Below, one piece after another: positions 1 through 6,671 of a DNA stretch of 8,918 bases. Positions within the stretch are counted from its first letter, which is position 1; every line of letters begins with the position of its first letter. The stretch comes from Desulfuromonadales bacterium (GTDB lineage: Bacteria > Desulfobacterota > Desulfuromonadia > Desulfuromonadales > BM103). The notes beneath the pieces are model-generated. The model saw only the letters and a list, made by a program, of their open reading frames with translations. It was not told the DNA's origin and did no database searches. The stretch spans positions 1-8,918 of the forward strand of contig JAOUDB010000080.1 of assembly GCA_029859485.1 (NCBI GenBank), written 5' to 3'. Both the position numbers and the translations under genes were made by a program.

Positions 1-85
1 GAGTATTTGTCACAACTCTTTTTCTCTTGTGATTTAAGTGCCTTCGACTGGTTGACTAATGGCTTTATTCAGCTAATCTATACTT

Positions 86-91
86 TATAAT
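86..91 (+). promoter_or_regulatory. Putative -10 box of a sigma-70-type promoter for the VWA/OmpA gene
   Basis: A perfect TATAAT lies 75 bases before the chosen start at 166, within an AT-rich stretch. The matching -35 is weak: no good TTGACA sits 16-18 bases upstream. A TTGACT at 52-57 would pair better with TATACT at 79-84, but their spacing of 21 bases is too long. Transcription would start near 97-98. The assignment rests on the hexamer alone. Confidence 0.4.
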
Positions 92-104
92 AATTTCAAA
101 TTAA

Positions 105-122
105 TGATCTGTCTTTAGATCA
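105..122 (+). repeat. Short inverted repeat (possible leader hairpin) before the VWA/OmpA gene
   Basis: TGATCT at 105-110 and AGATCA at 117-122 form a perfect 6-bp stem around a 6-base loop. If transcription starts near 97, this would fold close to the 5' end of the mRNA. Stabilising 5' hairpins are known for abundant outer-membrane mRNAs, but here this is inference, and the element is short enough to arise by chance. Confidence 0.3.
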
Positions 123-165
123 AGCGGTTGAAGTGGGCACTCTAAAACGTATAAGGAGAACTACA

Positions 166-1218
166 ATGAAACAGGTTTCCCGGTATTTTATGACGATCAC
201 ATCTTTGGTTTTGGCTATTTGCTTGGTATCCCCCTTTGTGGCTGGTGCAGAAATGGTCAAGAAGGCGGATAACTTTATTGTTTTCATGGACCAGTCGGGT
301 TCCATGGCCCAAGCCAAGGCCAAGCCCGGTGAACAGAAGCTGGATAAGGCCGTTGTTGCAGTTAAGCGCCTCGATCAGGCCGTTCCCGAGCTAGGCTATA
401 CAAGTTCTGTTGCTCTCTTTGCTCCTTATAAAACAGTTAGCCAGCCTGCAACCTACAAGACAGGTTCTATTGGTTCTGCCGCTGAGAGCTTCAAGCCTGC
501 ATTTAACAGTTTTACAACCATGGGTGATGGCTTAACGGCCGTTGCTCCTGCCACATCCGGAAAGACTGCACTGATCATGTTTACAGATGGTGTCTGGAAT
601 GACGGTGTTGATCCTGTCGCTTCCGCCAAGAACCTTTATAACCAGAACTCGGATCTGTGCATTCATGTCGTAAGCTACGCTGATACACCTGAAGGGCAAC
701 AGACCATCGATGCTATCAAGGCTCTTTCCGGTTGCTCTGTTGTTGTGGACGCAAAATCTCTTGAGTCCGATACGGCGATGGCCCAGTTTGCCAAGGATGT
801 TCTCTACGAAGAGCGCAAGCCTGCTCCAAAACCTGCTCCCAAGGTTGCTCCTGCGCCAGCCCCCGCCCCAGCGCCGGTTGCCAAAGAAATCATTACATTT
901 AACCTGCTCTTTGATTTTGACAAGGCAGACATCAAAGACGAGATGATTCCGGTTCTTGAAGAAGTCAAGATGATCCTGAAGGAAGACAGCGGCACAGATT
1001 TCGTCCTTTCAGGACACACTGACTCATCAGGGCCTGAAGTCTACAATCAAGGCCTTTCGGAAAGACGCGCCGCCTCAGTTAAAAAATGGCTCACTGACAA
1101 TGGCGTTGCTGCTTCGCGGTTGGAAGCTGTTGGCTATGGTGAGACTCGCGCCAAGTACAACAATGACACCAGGGAAGGTCGCAAACTCAACCGTCGCGTC
1201 GAGTTGCAATCGAAGTAA
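166..1218 (+). CDS. Exported von Willebrand factor A / OmpA C-terminal fusion protein
   Basis: This is a predicted 350-residue envelope protein. Residues 1-28 form a Sec signal peptide (basic start, hydrophobic core, AGA before the cut). Residues about 35-215 are a VWA domain with a complete metal-ion site: D42-x-S44-x-S46, a Thr at 117/118, and D141 in FTDG. A Pro/Ala/Lys linker at 218-240 joins it to an OmpA-like peptidoglycan-binding domain (about 243-350). There D286 (GHTD) and R301 (LSERRA) have the spacing of the diaminopimelate-binding Asp and Arg of E. coli OmpA. The expected location is the periplasm or inner outer-membrane face, anchored to the wall, with the VWA domain binding an unknown partner. 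The ATG at 166 is chosen over the in-frame GTG at 133 because AAGGAGAA at 153-160 precedes it correctly and the signal peptide starts there. LAIC at 16-19 is a poor lipobox, so I do not call a lipoprotein. Binding partner and process are unknown. Confidence 0.9.
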   Translation: MKQVSRYFMTITSLVLAICLVSPFVAGAEMVKKADNFIVFMDQSGSMAQAKAKPGEQKLDKAVVAVKRLDQAVPELGYTSSVALFAPYKTVSQPATYKTGSIGSAAESFKPAFNSFTTMGDGLTAVAPATSGKTALIMFTDGVWNDGVDPVASAKNLYNQNSDLCIHVVSYADTPEGQQTIDAIKALSGCSVVVDAKSLESDTAMAQFAKDVLYEERKPAPKPAPKVAPAPAPAPAPVAKEIITFNLLFDFDKADIKDEMIPVLEEVKMILKEDSGTDFVLSGHTDSSGPEVYNQGLSERRAASVKKWLTDNGVAASRLEAVGYGETRAKYNNDTREGRKLNRRVELQSK

Positions 1219-1248
1219 GGCTTTCCCAGATCAATTAAGACAGTGATC

Positions 1249-1290
1249 AAAACCGGCCGGGTGCTTGCAGTTCTCGGCCGGTTTTATTTG
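1249..1290 (+). terminator. Intrinsic terminator of the VWA/OmpA gene
   Basis: AAAACCGGCCG at 1249-1259 pairs perfectly with CGGCCGGTTTT at 1275-1285. The stem is GC-rich, at least 11 bp, and is followed by a T-rich run (TTTTATTTG). It begins 30 bases after the stop codon and separates this gene from the next. Confidence 0.9.
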
Positions 1291-1465
1291 TTCTCGTCTC
1301 TTTTCTTGCACTGTCTGGAAGGGTAGATATACTTTTTTTGACGGTATGATGTGACGCAAATTGTTATATGGAGTAGAAGAGCTCTGTTATGTTGTTGGTG
1401 CTTTTTGTAGGAGATTTGCTTTCTTCTCTGTGAAATCAGAGGGTTAACCCAACCTAAGGACATTC
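1291..1465. other. Intergenic region upstream of the sigma-54 promoter; possible activator-binding DNA
   Basis: I see no convincing gene here: the only short ATG frame (1389, 14 codons) lacks a good ribosome binding site. The region holds several dyads: AGAGCTCT at 1378-1385, CTCTG-N6-CAGAG at 1426-1441 and GGGTTAACCC at 1441-1450. TGACG is also repeated directly at 1339-1343 and 1352-1356. Sigma-54 promoters need an enhancer-binding protein bound upstream, usually about 80-150 bases away, so the 1340-1390 elements are candidates by position only. A weak sigma-70 pair (TTGACG at 1338-1343, TGTTAT at 1362-1367, spacing 18) is also present. Confidence 0.35.
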
Positions 1466-1481
1466 TGGTACGATCGTTGCT
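1466..1481 (+). promoter_or_regulatory. Sigma-54 (RpoN) promoter, -24/-12 type
   Basis: The sequence TGGTAC-GATCG-TTGCT matches the consensus TGGCAC-N5-TTGCW at all but one fixed base. The invariant GG (1467-1468) and GC (1479-1480) are separated by exactly 10 bases. With C1480 as -12, transcription would start at A1492, giving a 35-base leader that reaches a good ribosome binding site (GGAGG 1516-1520) and the ATG at 1527. Position, spacing and orientation all fit the downstream gene. Expression would need RpoN and an ATP-dependent activator. Confidence 0.75.
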
Positions 1482-1491
1482 CTGAGAGAGT

Positions 1492-1515
1492 AACTAGAAA
1501 CAGGAATTCCTAGTT
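1492..1515 (+). repeat. Inverted repeat in the leader, just before the ribosome binding site
   Basis: AACTAG at 1492-1497 pairs with CTAGTT at 1510-1515, directly before GGAGG at 1516-1520. It starts at the base predicted as +1 of the sigma-54 transcript, so the mRNA could open with a 6-bp hairpin. An overlapping perfect palindrome, AGGAATTCCT at 1502-1511, would compete with it. The role could be mRNA stability, translation control or none. Confidence 0.35.
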
Positions 1516-1526
1516 GGAGGTGTCTT

Positions 1527-1973
1527 ATGAAAAGTCTGGTGCAAGTCTTAACTGTAACGATCATTGTTTTTCTCTTTGCCATGCCAGCGGTGTCAAGTGG
1601 TGTGATCACCAGTAGTCCGCCTGCAGATAAAGAGCTTTTGGTCAGGCTCGCAGAATTCGAAACCTTTGCCAGATCAAAAGTACAGCAACTGAATCAGAAT
1701 CATAAGAACTCCCAATCTCACATGAAGATCACTCAGCAAAAAGATGGCACCTATCGTGCCCGCTACCATAAAATTGACAATTCGACCATGAAGGTCAAGG
1801 TGCGGCGCTCGCAGTCTGATTCTGCTCCTTACGTTGGCATAATTAGCTATAGAGAGCAGATTTTTGAGTCTTCTGCCAGTGCACCGGAAGAGTTTGAAAA
1901 TGATATGTTTGCGGTTGTAAAAGTTATACCTAACAGGCATATCTTCAGTTTTCGTAAGGGAGTATGGAACTAA
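1527..1973 (+). CDS. Exported protein of unknown function, sigma-54 controlled
   Basis: I do not recognise this 148-residue protein. Residues 1 to about 24 form a typical signal peptide: Lys at position 2, a hydrophobic core at 4-18, and a small-residue AVSSG cleavage region. The mature part has no cysteine and no second membrane segment, so a soluble periplasmic or secreted protein is likely. Residues about 34-55 look helical. From about 65 the chain looks beta-rich, with aromatic and basic stretches such as DGTYRARYH, VKVRRS and APYVGIISYRE. These resemble a folded domain rather than random sequence. The start is supported by GGAGG at 1516-1520, six bases before the ATG. The gene stands alone, with a sigma-54 promoter in front and intrinsic terminators on both sides. 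That it is a real gene is well supported by signal peptide, ribosome binding site and flanking signals; its function is unknown. Confidence 0.8.
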   Translation: MKSLVQVLTVTIIVFLFAMPAVSSGVITSSPPADKELLVRLAEFETFARSKVQQLNQNHKNSQSHMKITQQKDGTYRARYHKIDNSTMKVKVRRSQSDSAPYVGIISYREQIFESSASAPEEFENDMFAVVKVIPNRHIFSFRKGVWN

Positions 1974-1982
1974 GGTGTTATT

Positions 1983-2000
1983 GGCGTCTATATAGATGCC
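1983..2000 (+). repeat. Palindromic hairpin after the small exported-protein gene
   Basis: GGCGTCT and AGATGCC pair (one G-U) around an ATAT loop, ten bases after the stop codon. It lacks a proper T-tract (GTTTGATG follows), so it is at best a weak terminator or a 3'-end protecting hairpin. A much stronger terminator follows. Confidence 0.4.
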
Positions 2001-2016
2001 GTTTGATGAAAGGCAG

Positions 2017-2062
2017 CGGCGCGATTCCTGGTCTTATGACTCGGGGTTGTGCCGTTTTTTTT
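2017..2062 (+). terminator. Intrinsic terminator of the small exported-protein gene
   Basis: The 5' arm at 2017-2028 pairs along its whole length with the 3' arm at 2043-2054 (8 Watson-Crick and 4 G-U pairs). After one mismatch the stem continues with GGTC/GACT closing a TTAT loop. Eight T residues (2055-2062) follow directly. This should end transcription from the upstream unit and insulate secA. Confidence 0.85.
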
Positions 2063-2121
2063 CCCCTTGTCTTCACTATTCCTTGATGTTTAAAAGCTAA
2101 ATTGATCTGCCCCTTTAGCGC

Positions 2122-2151
2122 TTGTGAGCACACTCTCTGCTGTGTTAAAAT
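2122..2151 (+). promoter_or_regulatory. Candidate sigma-70-type promoter for secA
   Basis: TTGTGA at 2122-2127 (4 of 6 to consensus) and TAAAAT at 2146-2151 (5 of 6) are 18 bases apart. The start would be near 2158, leaving a leader of about 60 bases that contains the terminator-like hairpin at 2168-2189. It is the best pair I find between the upstream terminator and secA, but it is not strong. A small dyad, TGTG-AG-CACA at 2123-2132, overlaps the -35. Confidence 0.35.
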
Positions 2152-2167
2152 TCGCAATTCTGAACGG

Positions 2168-2189
2168 AACGCCAAGCGGCGTTTTTTTT
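2168..2189 (+). terminator. Intrinsic terminator / possible attenuator in the secA leader
   Basis: AACGCC at 2168-2173 and GGCGTT at 2178-2183 form a 6-bp stem around an AAGC tetraloop, with an eight-base T run (2182-2189) beginning in the stem. It has the form of a good + strand intrinsic terminator. No T run follows the stem on the opposite strand. It ends 18 bases before the secA ribosome binding site. The previous unit already has its own terminator at 2017-2062, so this one either ends a short RNA made from 2063-2167 or acts on secA transcription itself. Confidence 0.75.
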
Positions 2190-2207
2190 CGCATATTACG
2201 CGTACAT

Positions 2208-2211
2208 GGAG
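2208..2211 (+). promoter_or_regulatory. secA ribosome binding site (fixes the start at 2218)
   Basis: GGAG at 2208-2211 is six bases before the ATG at 2218. It overlaps the alternative in-frame ATG at 2206, which has no such site before it. The product then begins MIGSILKK, like known SecA N-termini, instead of carrying an extra MELY. Confidence 0.75.
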
Positions 2212-2217
2212 TTATAC

Positions 2218-4908
2218 ATGATTGGAAGTATTCTGAAAAAGATCGTTGGCAGCAAGAATGATCGAGAGCTTAAAAAGCTTCAGCAGCAGGTTGACGAGAT
2301 CAACGCACTGGAGCCGTCCATTCAGGCGCTCAATGATGCTGAGCTGAAAGCCAAGACGGTTGAGTTTCGTTCGCGCCTTGCGAGTGGCGAGACCCTTGAT
2401 GATCTCCTCTCGGAGGCTTTTGCAGTGGTGCGAGAGGCCGCCGTACGCGTATTGGGTCTGCGGCACTTTGATGTTCAACTTATCGGCGGTATGGTTCTGC
2501 ATTCCGGTAAAATTGCAGAGATGAAAACCGGTGAGGGTAAAACCCTGATGGCGACCTTGCCCGTTTATCTCAACGCCCTGGCTGGAAAGGGTGTACACGT
2601 TATTACGGTGAATGATTACCTTGCCAAGCGTGATGCTGCCTGGATGGGTGCTGTCTATAATTTTCTGGGGCTTGAGGTCGACTGTGTTGTCCATGGCTTG
2701 AGTGATGAGCAGCGAAAGGCCGCCTATAGGGCAGATATCACCTACGGCACAAATAATGAGTTCGGCTTCGACTATCTTCGCGACAATATGAAGTTTGCCC
2801 TTGAAGACTATGTCCAACGCGATCTTTACTACACCATTGTCGACGAGGTTGATTCGATTCTGATCGATGAAGCCAGAACACCTTTGATTATCTCCGGGCC
2901 GAGTAATGTTACCAGTGAGCTTTATTATAAGGCTGACAAGGTTATCCCACGACTGAAAAAAGGTGAGATGATCGAAGACCGGGAAGGAACCATCGGTCGA
3001 ACTTTTAAAAGTTATACTGGTGACTACACGGTCGATGAAAAGTCCAAGACGGCGACCCTCACAGAAGAGGGCGTTTTGCAGCTCGAGAAATTGTTGGGTG
3101 TTGATAATCTTTACGAACCAAGCAATATGGGTATTCTTCACCACGTCAACCAGGCTCTGAGAGCCCATGCCATCTTTAAGCGTGATGTTGATTACGTGGT
3201 CAAGGATGGCGAGGTGGTGATAGTTGACGAGTTCACCGGACGTCTGATGCCCGGTCGGCGCTGGAGTGATGGCCAGCACCAGGCGATCGAAGCAAAAGAG
3301 GGTCTGAAAATCGAGAAAGAAAATCAGACTCTGGCGACGATTACTTTCCAGAACTATTTCCGTATGTACGAAAAGCTGGCCGGCATGACCGGAACGGCGG
3401 ATACCGAAGCGGCAGAATTCAATGAAATTTATGGTCTTGAAGTTGTCGTTATGCCGACGAACAAGCCGATGATTCGTATTGATCAGGCCGATGTCATCTA
3501 CAAAACCGGCAAGGAAAAATTTAACGCGGTTATTGAAGACATCGTTGGCCGGCACGAAACCGGTCAACCGGTCCTGGTTGGCACCATCACCATTGAAGAC
3601 TCGGAGATCCTCTCTGAACTTCTTAAGAAGCGTGGCATTAAGCATAATGTATTGAACGCCAAGCAACATGAGCGGGAAGCTGAAATTGTCGCTCAGGCGG
3701 GCCGCAAGGGGGCGCTTACGATTGCAACCAACATGGCCGGGCGTGGTACCGATATTGTCCTGGGCGGCAATCCTGAGATGATGGCCAGGCGTGAGGCTGA
3801 GGCTGCCGCAGACCCTGGGCAGGCGTTTGACCAGGCAATGGAAAAGTATAAAGCTCTCTGTGCGGCCGAGAAGCAGGAGGTCCTTGACTCTGGCGGCCTG
3901 TACATCCTTGGTACCGAACGGCACGAATCGCGTCGTATTGATAACCAGCTGCGTGGTCGTTCCGGTCGCCAGGGTGATCCGGGTGAGAGCCGTTTTTACA
4001 TGAGCCTTGAAGATGACCTGTTGCGCATCTTTGGCTCTCATCGTGTTTCTTTCGTTATGGAAAAGCTCAAGGTGCCTGAAAACGAGGCGATTGAGCATGG
4101 TATGATTTCCAAGGCGATTGAAGGGGCACAGAAGAAGGTTGAAGCACACAACTTTGAAATTCGTAAACACCTGATTGATTATGACGATGTCATGAATCGT
4201 CAACGCGAAGTCATCTATCGTCAACGCAAGGAAGTCCTTGCGGGTGAGAATGTGCGCGAAACGATTGACTCGATTCTTGATGAGATGGTTGAGGATATTG
4301 TCGCGTCTTTCTGCCCGGACAAAACTCCTGCCACAGAATGGAACTGGGAGGGTCTGGCCACCGATTTTATTAATCAGTTCAACTTTCCCCCAGTGCTTCC
4401 GGAAGTCGAGAAAGAGCTGAAACCGCAAACACTCGAAGACAGCTTTAAAGAGCAGGTGACCGCTCGGTTGGCCGAGCGAGAGGAAGCCTTTACTACGCCG
4501 GTTTTGGAACATTTGATGAAAGTTCTCTTGTTGCAGACCATCGACGCAAAATGGAAAGACCACCTGTTATCGATCGATCATCTTAAAGAAGGAATCGGTA
4601 TGCGCGCTTATGCGCAGAAGAACCCGAAGGAAGAATATAAGCGCGAGGCTTACGCGCTCTTTATGGACATGATGGGTCGGATTCGTCAGGAGGTTGCGCA
4701 GAAACTTTTCAGGGTGCAACTGGCGCGTGAGGAAGAGGTCGCTGAGATGGAAGCGGAGCAGCGTCGTGAAAGACTCGCTCTTGCCCGTCAGGGCGGTCCG
4801 AAACCTGTGATTCAGACTCCATCGAAACGTGATGTTGATAAGGTCGGCCGCAATGATGAATGCCCTTGCGGTAGCGGCAAGAAATATAAGAAATGCTGTG
4901 GACAATAG
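2218..4908 (+). CDS. secA: Preprotein translocase ATPase subunit SecA
   Basis: SecA is the ATP-driven motor that pushes unfolded preproteins through the SecYEG channel at the inner membrane. The product is 896 residues, close to the 901 of E. coli. The N-terminal nucleotide-binding domain has Walker A MKTGEGKT (102-109) and Walker [13 protein letters not shown] (209-220). The preprotein cross-linking region follows (about 221-370). The second motor domain has GRGTD (508-512) and the RGRSGRQGD motif (579-587). The helical scaffold and wing make up the later part. The tail ends in C882-x-C884-x8-C893-C894, the zinc-binding motif that contacts SecB and lipids in other bacteria, so a SecB-type export route is plausible. 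All key motifs are intact. The next gene begins 65 bases downstream with no terminator between them. A terminator-like hairpin stands just upstream. Confidence 0.98.
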   Translation: MIGSILKKIVGSKNDRELKKLQQQVDEINALEPSIQALNDAELKAKTVEFRSRLASGETLDDLLSEAFAVVREAAVRVLGLRHFDVQLIGGMVLHSGKIAEMKTGEGKTLMATLPVYLNALAGKGVHVITVNDYLAKRDAAWMGAVYNFLGLEVDCVVHGLSDEQRKAAYRADITYGTNNEFGFDYLRDNMKFALEDYVQRDLYYTIVDEVDSILIDEARTPLIISGPSNVTSELYYKADKVIPRLKKGEMIEDREGTIGRTFKSYTGDYTVDEKSKTATLTEEGVLQLEKLLGVDNLYEPSNMGILHHVNQALRAHAIFKRDVDYVVKDGEVVIVDEFTGRLMPGRRWSDGQHQAIEAKEGLKIEKENQTLATITFQNYFRMYEKLAGMTGTADTEAAEFNEIYGLEVVVMPTNKPMIRIDQADVIYKTGKEKFNAVIEDIVGRHETGQPVLVGTITIEDSEILSELLKKRGIKHNVLNAKQHEREAEIVAQAGRKGALTIATNMAGRGTDIVLGGNPEMMARREAEAAADPGQAFDQAMEKYKALCAAEKQEVLDSGGLYILGTERHESRRIDNQLRGRSGRQGDPGESRFYMSLEDDLLRIFGSHRVSFVMEKLKVPENEAIEHGMISKAIEGAQKKVEAHNFEIRKHLIDYDDVMNRQREVIYRQRKEVLAGENVRETIDSILDEMVEDIVASFCPDKTPATEWNWEGLATDFINQFNFPPVLPEVEKELKPQTLEDSFKEQVTARLAEREEAFTTPVLEHLMKVLLLQTIDAKWKDHLLSIDHLKEGIGMRAYAQKNPKEEYKREAYALFMDMMGRIRQEVAQKLFRVQLAREEEVAEMEAEQRRERLALARQGGPKPVIQTPSKRDVDKVGRNDECPCGSGKKYKKCCGQ

Positions 4909-4961
4909 TTCCTTTGTTTTTGTTATGAAGGTTTAATCACTCGATCAGTTATTTGATGTTT

Positions 4962-4968
4962 GGGAGAG
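4962..4968 (+). promoter_or_regulatory. Ribosome binding site favouring the GTG start of the kinase gene
   Basis: GGGAGAG at 4962-4968 is the only good Shine-Dalgarno match near this gene start. Its GGAG core (4963-4966) is seven bases before the GTG at 4974. The upstream in-frame TTG (4953) and ATG (4956) have no such site at the right distance; GAAGG at 4927-4931 is about 24 bases away. Confidence 0.6.
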
Positions 4969-4973
4969 ACGAC

Positions 4974-6671
4974 GTGGTCAAGGGGGATGACGTAGAAGCC
5001 TTTTGCAGACTACTGCTTCTGGAGACAGCCCCCGGGAGCTTGGACGAGGCTCGTCTCGCCTGGCCTGCCGCAGAGTCGTTTAAGAGCACTTTGGGTGAAA
5101 CTCAAGGTGTCGCTGATCAGATCTCACGGGATAAAATCCAGATTGTCTTCAGCGATCTATCGGGTAAGGGTTGCTCAGCCCTTAGTGTTCTGTCGCAAAT
5201 CCGTCGTGTTCACCCGCAACTTCCATTGGTCGCCATTCTTCCTGAAGAGGATTTTTCTTTAGGTCTGTCCGCATTCCGCGTTGGTGCAGATGATGTTCTC
5301 GTCCGTCCTCTCGATAAAGAGGCCCTGCTTGCCTGCAGAGAAAATTTACAGAGCCGAGAGCAGGCCGAATCACAGTTTGCGAGGACTCAGCAGGAAGCCA
5401 ACCGCTCTCTCGATGATCTGATCCTCCTCAAAGCGATCGGTGAGACAACGAGCAGTACAGAAGATTTGCAGAAGCTGCTCGACCGAGTTGTCGACCTGAT
5501 TCAGGGCGCTCTTGATGTTGAGATCGTCTCCCTGATGCTTGTTGATGAAGAGAACGTTCTGACGATCCGCTCAGCATGTGGATTGCCGGATGATATGCGT
5601 CATAAGGTTATGATCGCTCCGGGAGAAGGTGTTTCGGGTCATGTCCTGTTGTATGGTGAGGCGGTCCTGATTGACGATTTATCCACAGACGGACGTTTTC
5701 CTCCACGTGACGGCGTTGTCCGCTATCGAACCGGGTCGCTACTGTCCGTACCGATCCAGTACCAGCAACGTATTGTGGGTGTGCTGAATGTTAACAACAA
5801 ACGTAACAGGGAAGCTTTTACCCGTATCGACCAGGAGCTGTTGCAGACCATCGCTCATCAGGCCGCCCTGGCGATCGAAAACATGAAACTTGTTGGGTAT
5901 TTGCAGGGGAAAAACGCCGAACTTGAGCAAGCCCATGAGAGCCTCATGAGGCTGCATCAGGATCGAACCCGCTTCGTTTGTAACCTGTCACATGAGTTAA
6001 AAACACCGTTGACGTCGGTGCTTGGTTTCTCGGACTTGCTGCTTAACTATTTTGACCAGATTGAAACGCCAAAGTTGCGTGAATATATTGCCAGTATCTA
6101 TTCGGAAGGGAAGCACCTGGAGCATCTTCTGACAGGAATGTTACGGTTGTTTTCTCTCGATTCGGGAAGTGAAAACTGGGATTGGCAGGTTGCCTCACTT
6201 CCTGAAGCTCTCAGCCGGGTGCTTGAAAACCATGATGTCAGAATCCAGGAAATGAACCTCAACCTGCACGTGGATTTTCCTGAAGACCTCCTGCCGGTCT
6301 GGGCTGATCAGGATAAACTGGAACTGTTGTTTGATGCTCTCGTTGATAATGCTGTCAAGTTCAATCGACAGGGTGGGCGTCTTTCAGTTACGGCAGGAAA
6401 TCTGACGTTGCACGGTGAACCGGCTGTTTATGTCCAGATTAGCAATCAGGGGAAAACTGTCCCAAGAGAGAATGCAGAAGATATCTTCCAGGAATATTCT
6501 CAGCTCGGAGAACTTGATACTGGTAAACCGAGCGGAATCGGTGTCGGACTTGCGACCTGCCGGGCTATTTTGCGTCAGATGAAGGGCGATATTTTTCTTG
6601 AACCTAACGACGAAGAAGGGACTTCAATCGGTCTTCTTTTGCCAACCAGAATGGAGTTGAATAATGGCTGA
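4974..6671 (+). CDS. Soluble hybrid histidine kinase: degenerate receiver, GAF, HisKA, HATPase
   Basis: This is a predicted 565-residue cytoplasmic signalling kinase with no membrane segment. Residues about 50-120 are a receiver-like domain: D61 (FSDLS) sits at the phosphoacceptor position, but the usual Lys before Pro is Arg (R111) and the N-terminal acidic pair is not evident. A helical linker (about 118-150) leads to a GAF sensor domain (about 150-303). The dimerisation box has H340 in LSHELKTPL, so autophosphorylation at this His is expected. The ATP-binding domain has the N box with N459 (DALVDNAVKF) and a glycine-rich GIGVGLA near 521-527. In the first G box the usual Asp of DxGxG is Asn (SNQGKTV), as in some active kinases of the CusS type. 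The GTG start is chosen for its ribosome binding site; ATG 4956 is the alternative. The end overlaps argJ by 8 bases. No partner regulator is visible, and ligand and target are unknown. Confidence 0.9.
   Translation: MVKGDDVEAFCRLLLLETAPGSLDEARLAWPAAESFKSTLGETQGVADQISRDKIQIVFSDLSGKGCSALSVLSQIRRVHPQLPLVAILPEEDFSLGLSAFRVGADDVLVRPLDKEALLACRENLQSREQAESQFARTQQEANRSLDDLILLKAIGETTSSTEDLQKLLDRVVDLIQGALDVEIVSLMLVDEENVLTIRSACGLPDDMRHKVMIAPGEGVSGHVLLYGEAVLIDDLSTDGRFPPRDGVVRYRTGSLLSVPIQYQQRIVGVLNVNNKRNREAFTRIDQELLQTIAHQAALAIENMKLVGYLQGKNAELEQAHESLMRLHQDRTRFVCNLSHELKTPLTSVLGFSDLLLNYFDQIETPKLREYIASIYSEGKHLEHLLTGMLRLFSLDSGSENWDWQVASLPEALSRVLENHDVRIQEMNLNLHVDFPEDLLPVWADQDKLELLFDALVDNAVKFNRQGGRLSVTAGNLTLHGEPAVYVQISNQGKTVPRENAEDIFQEYSQLGELDTGKPSGIGVGLATCRAILRQMKGDIFLEPNDEEGTSIGLLLPTRMELNNG

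Noticed and set aside
10..32. TCACAA and TTGTGA, considered as a CRP-type operator
   Set aside because: The half-sites are in the reverse order (TCACA before TGTGA) with a 12-base gap, which does not fit the CRP consensus TGTGA-N6-TCACA.
133..165. Upstream GTG start extending the VWA/OmpA protein by 11 residues
   Set aside because: It has no good ribosome binding site and would put a basic stretch before the signal peptide. ATG 166 has AAGGAGAA at proper spacing.
1981..2175. TTGGCGT at 1981-1987 complementary to ACGCCAA at 2169-2175, considered as an antiterminator pairing
   Set aside because: The two sites are about 180 bases apart with a strong terminator (2017-2062) between them, so they would rarely share a transcript. 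A 7-base match is also easily due to chance.
2124..2261. A 45-codon GTG frame spanning the secA leader and start, considered as a SecM-like leader peptide
   Set aside because: It has no ribosome binding site, no signal-peptide character and no arrest-like motif. It runs through the terminator and into secA out of frame.
2212..4563. A 783-codon open frame on the minus strand opposite secA
   Set aside because: Its codons are exact reverse complements of secA codons in register, so it stays open only because this part of secA avoids TTA, CTA and TCA codons. It breaks at the first such codon (TTA at 4567). It shows no recognisable protein motifs, and secA fully explains the region.
4953..4973. 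TTG 4953 or ATG 4956 as the start of the kinase gene
   Set aside because: Neither has a Shine-Dalgarno match at usable distance, whereas GTG 4974 does. ATG 4956 cannot be excluded.
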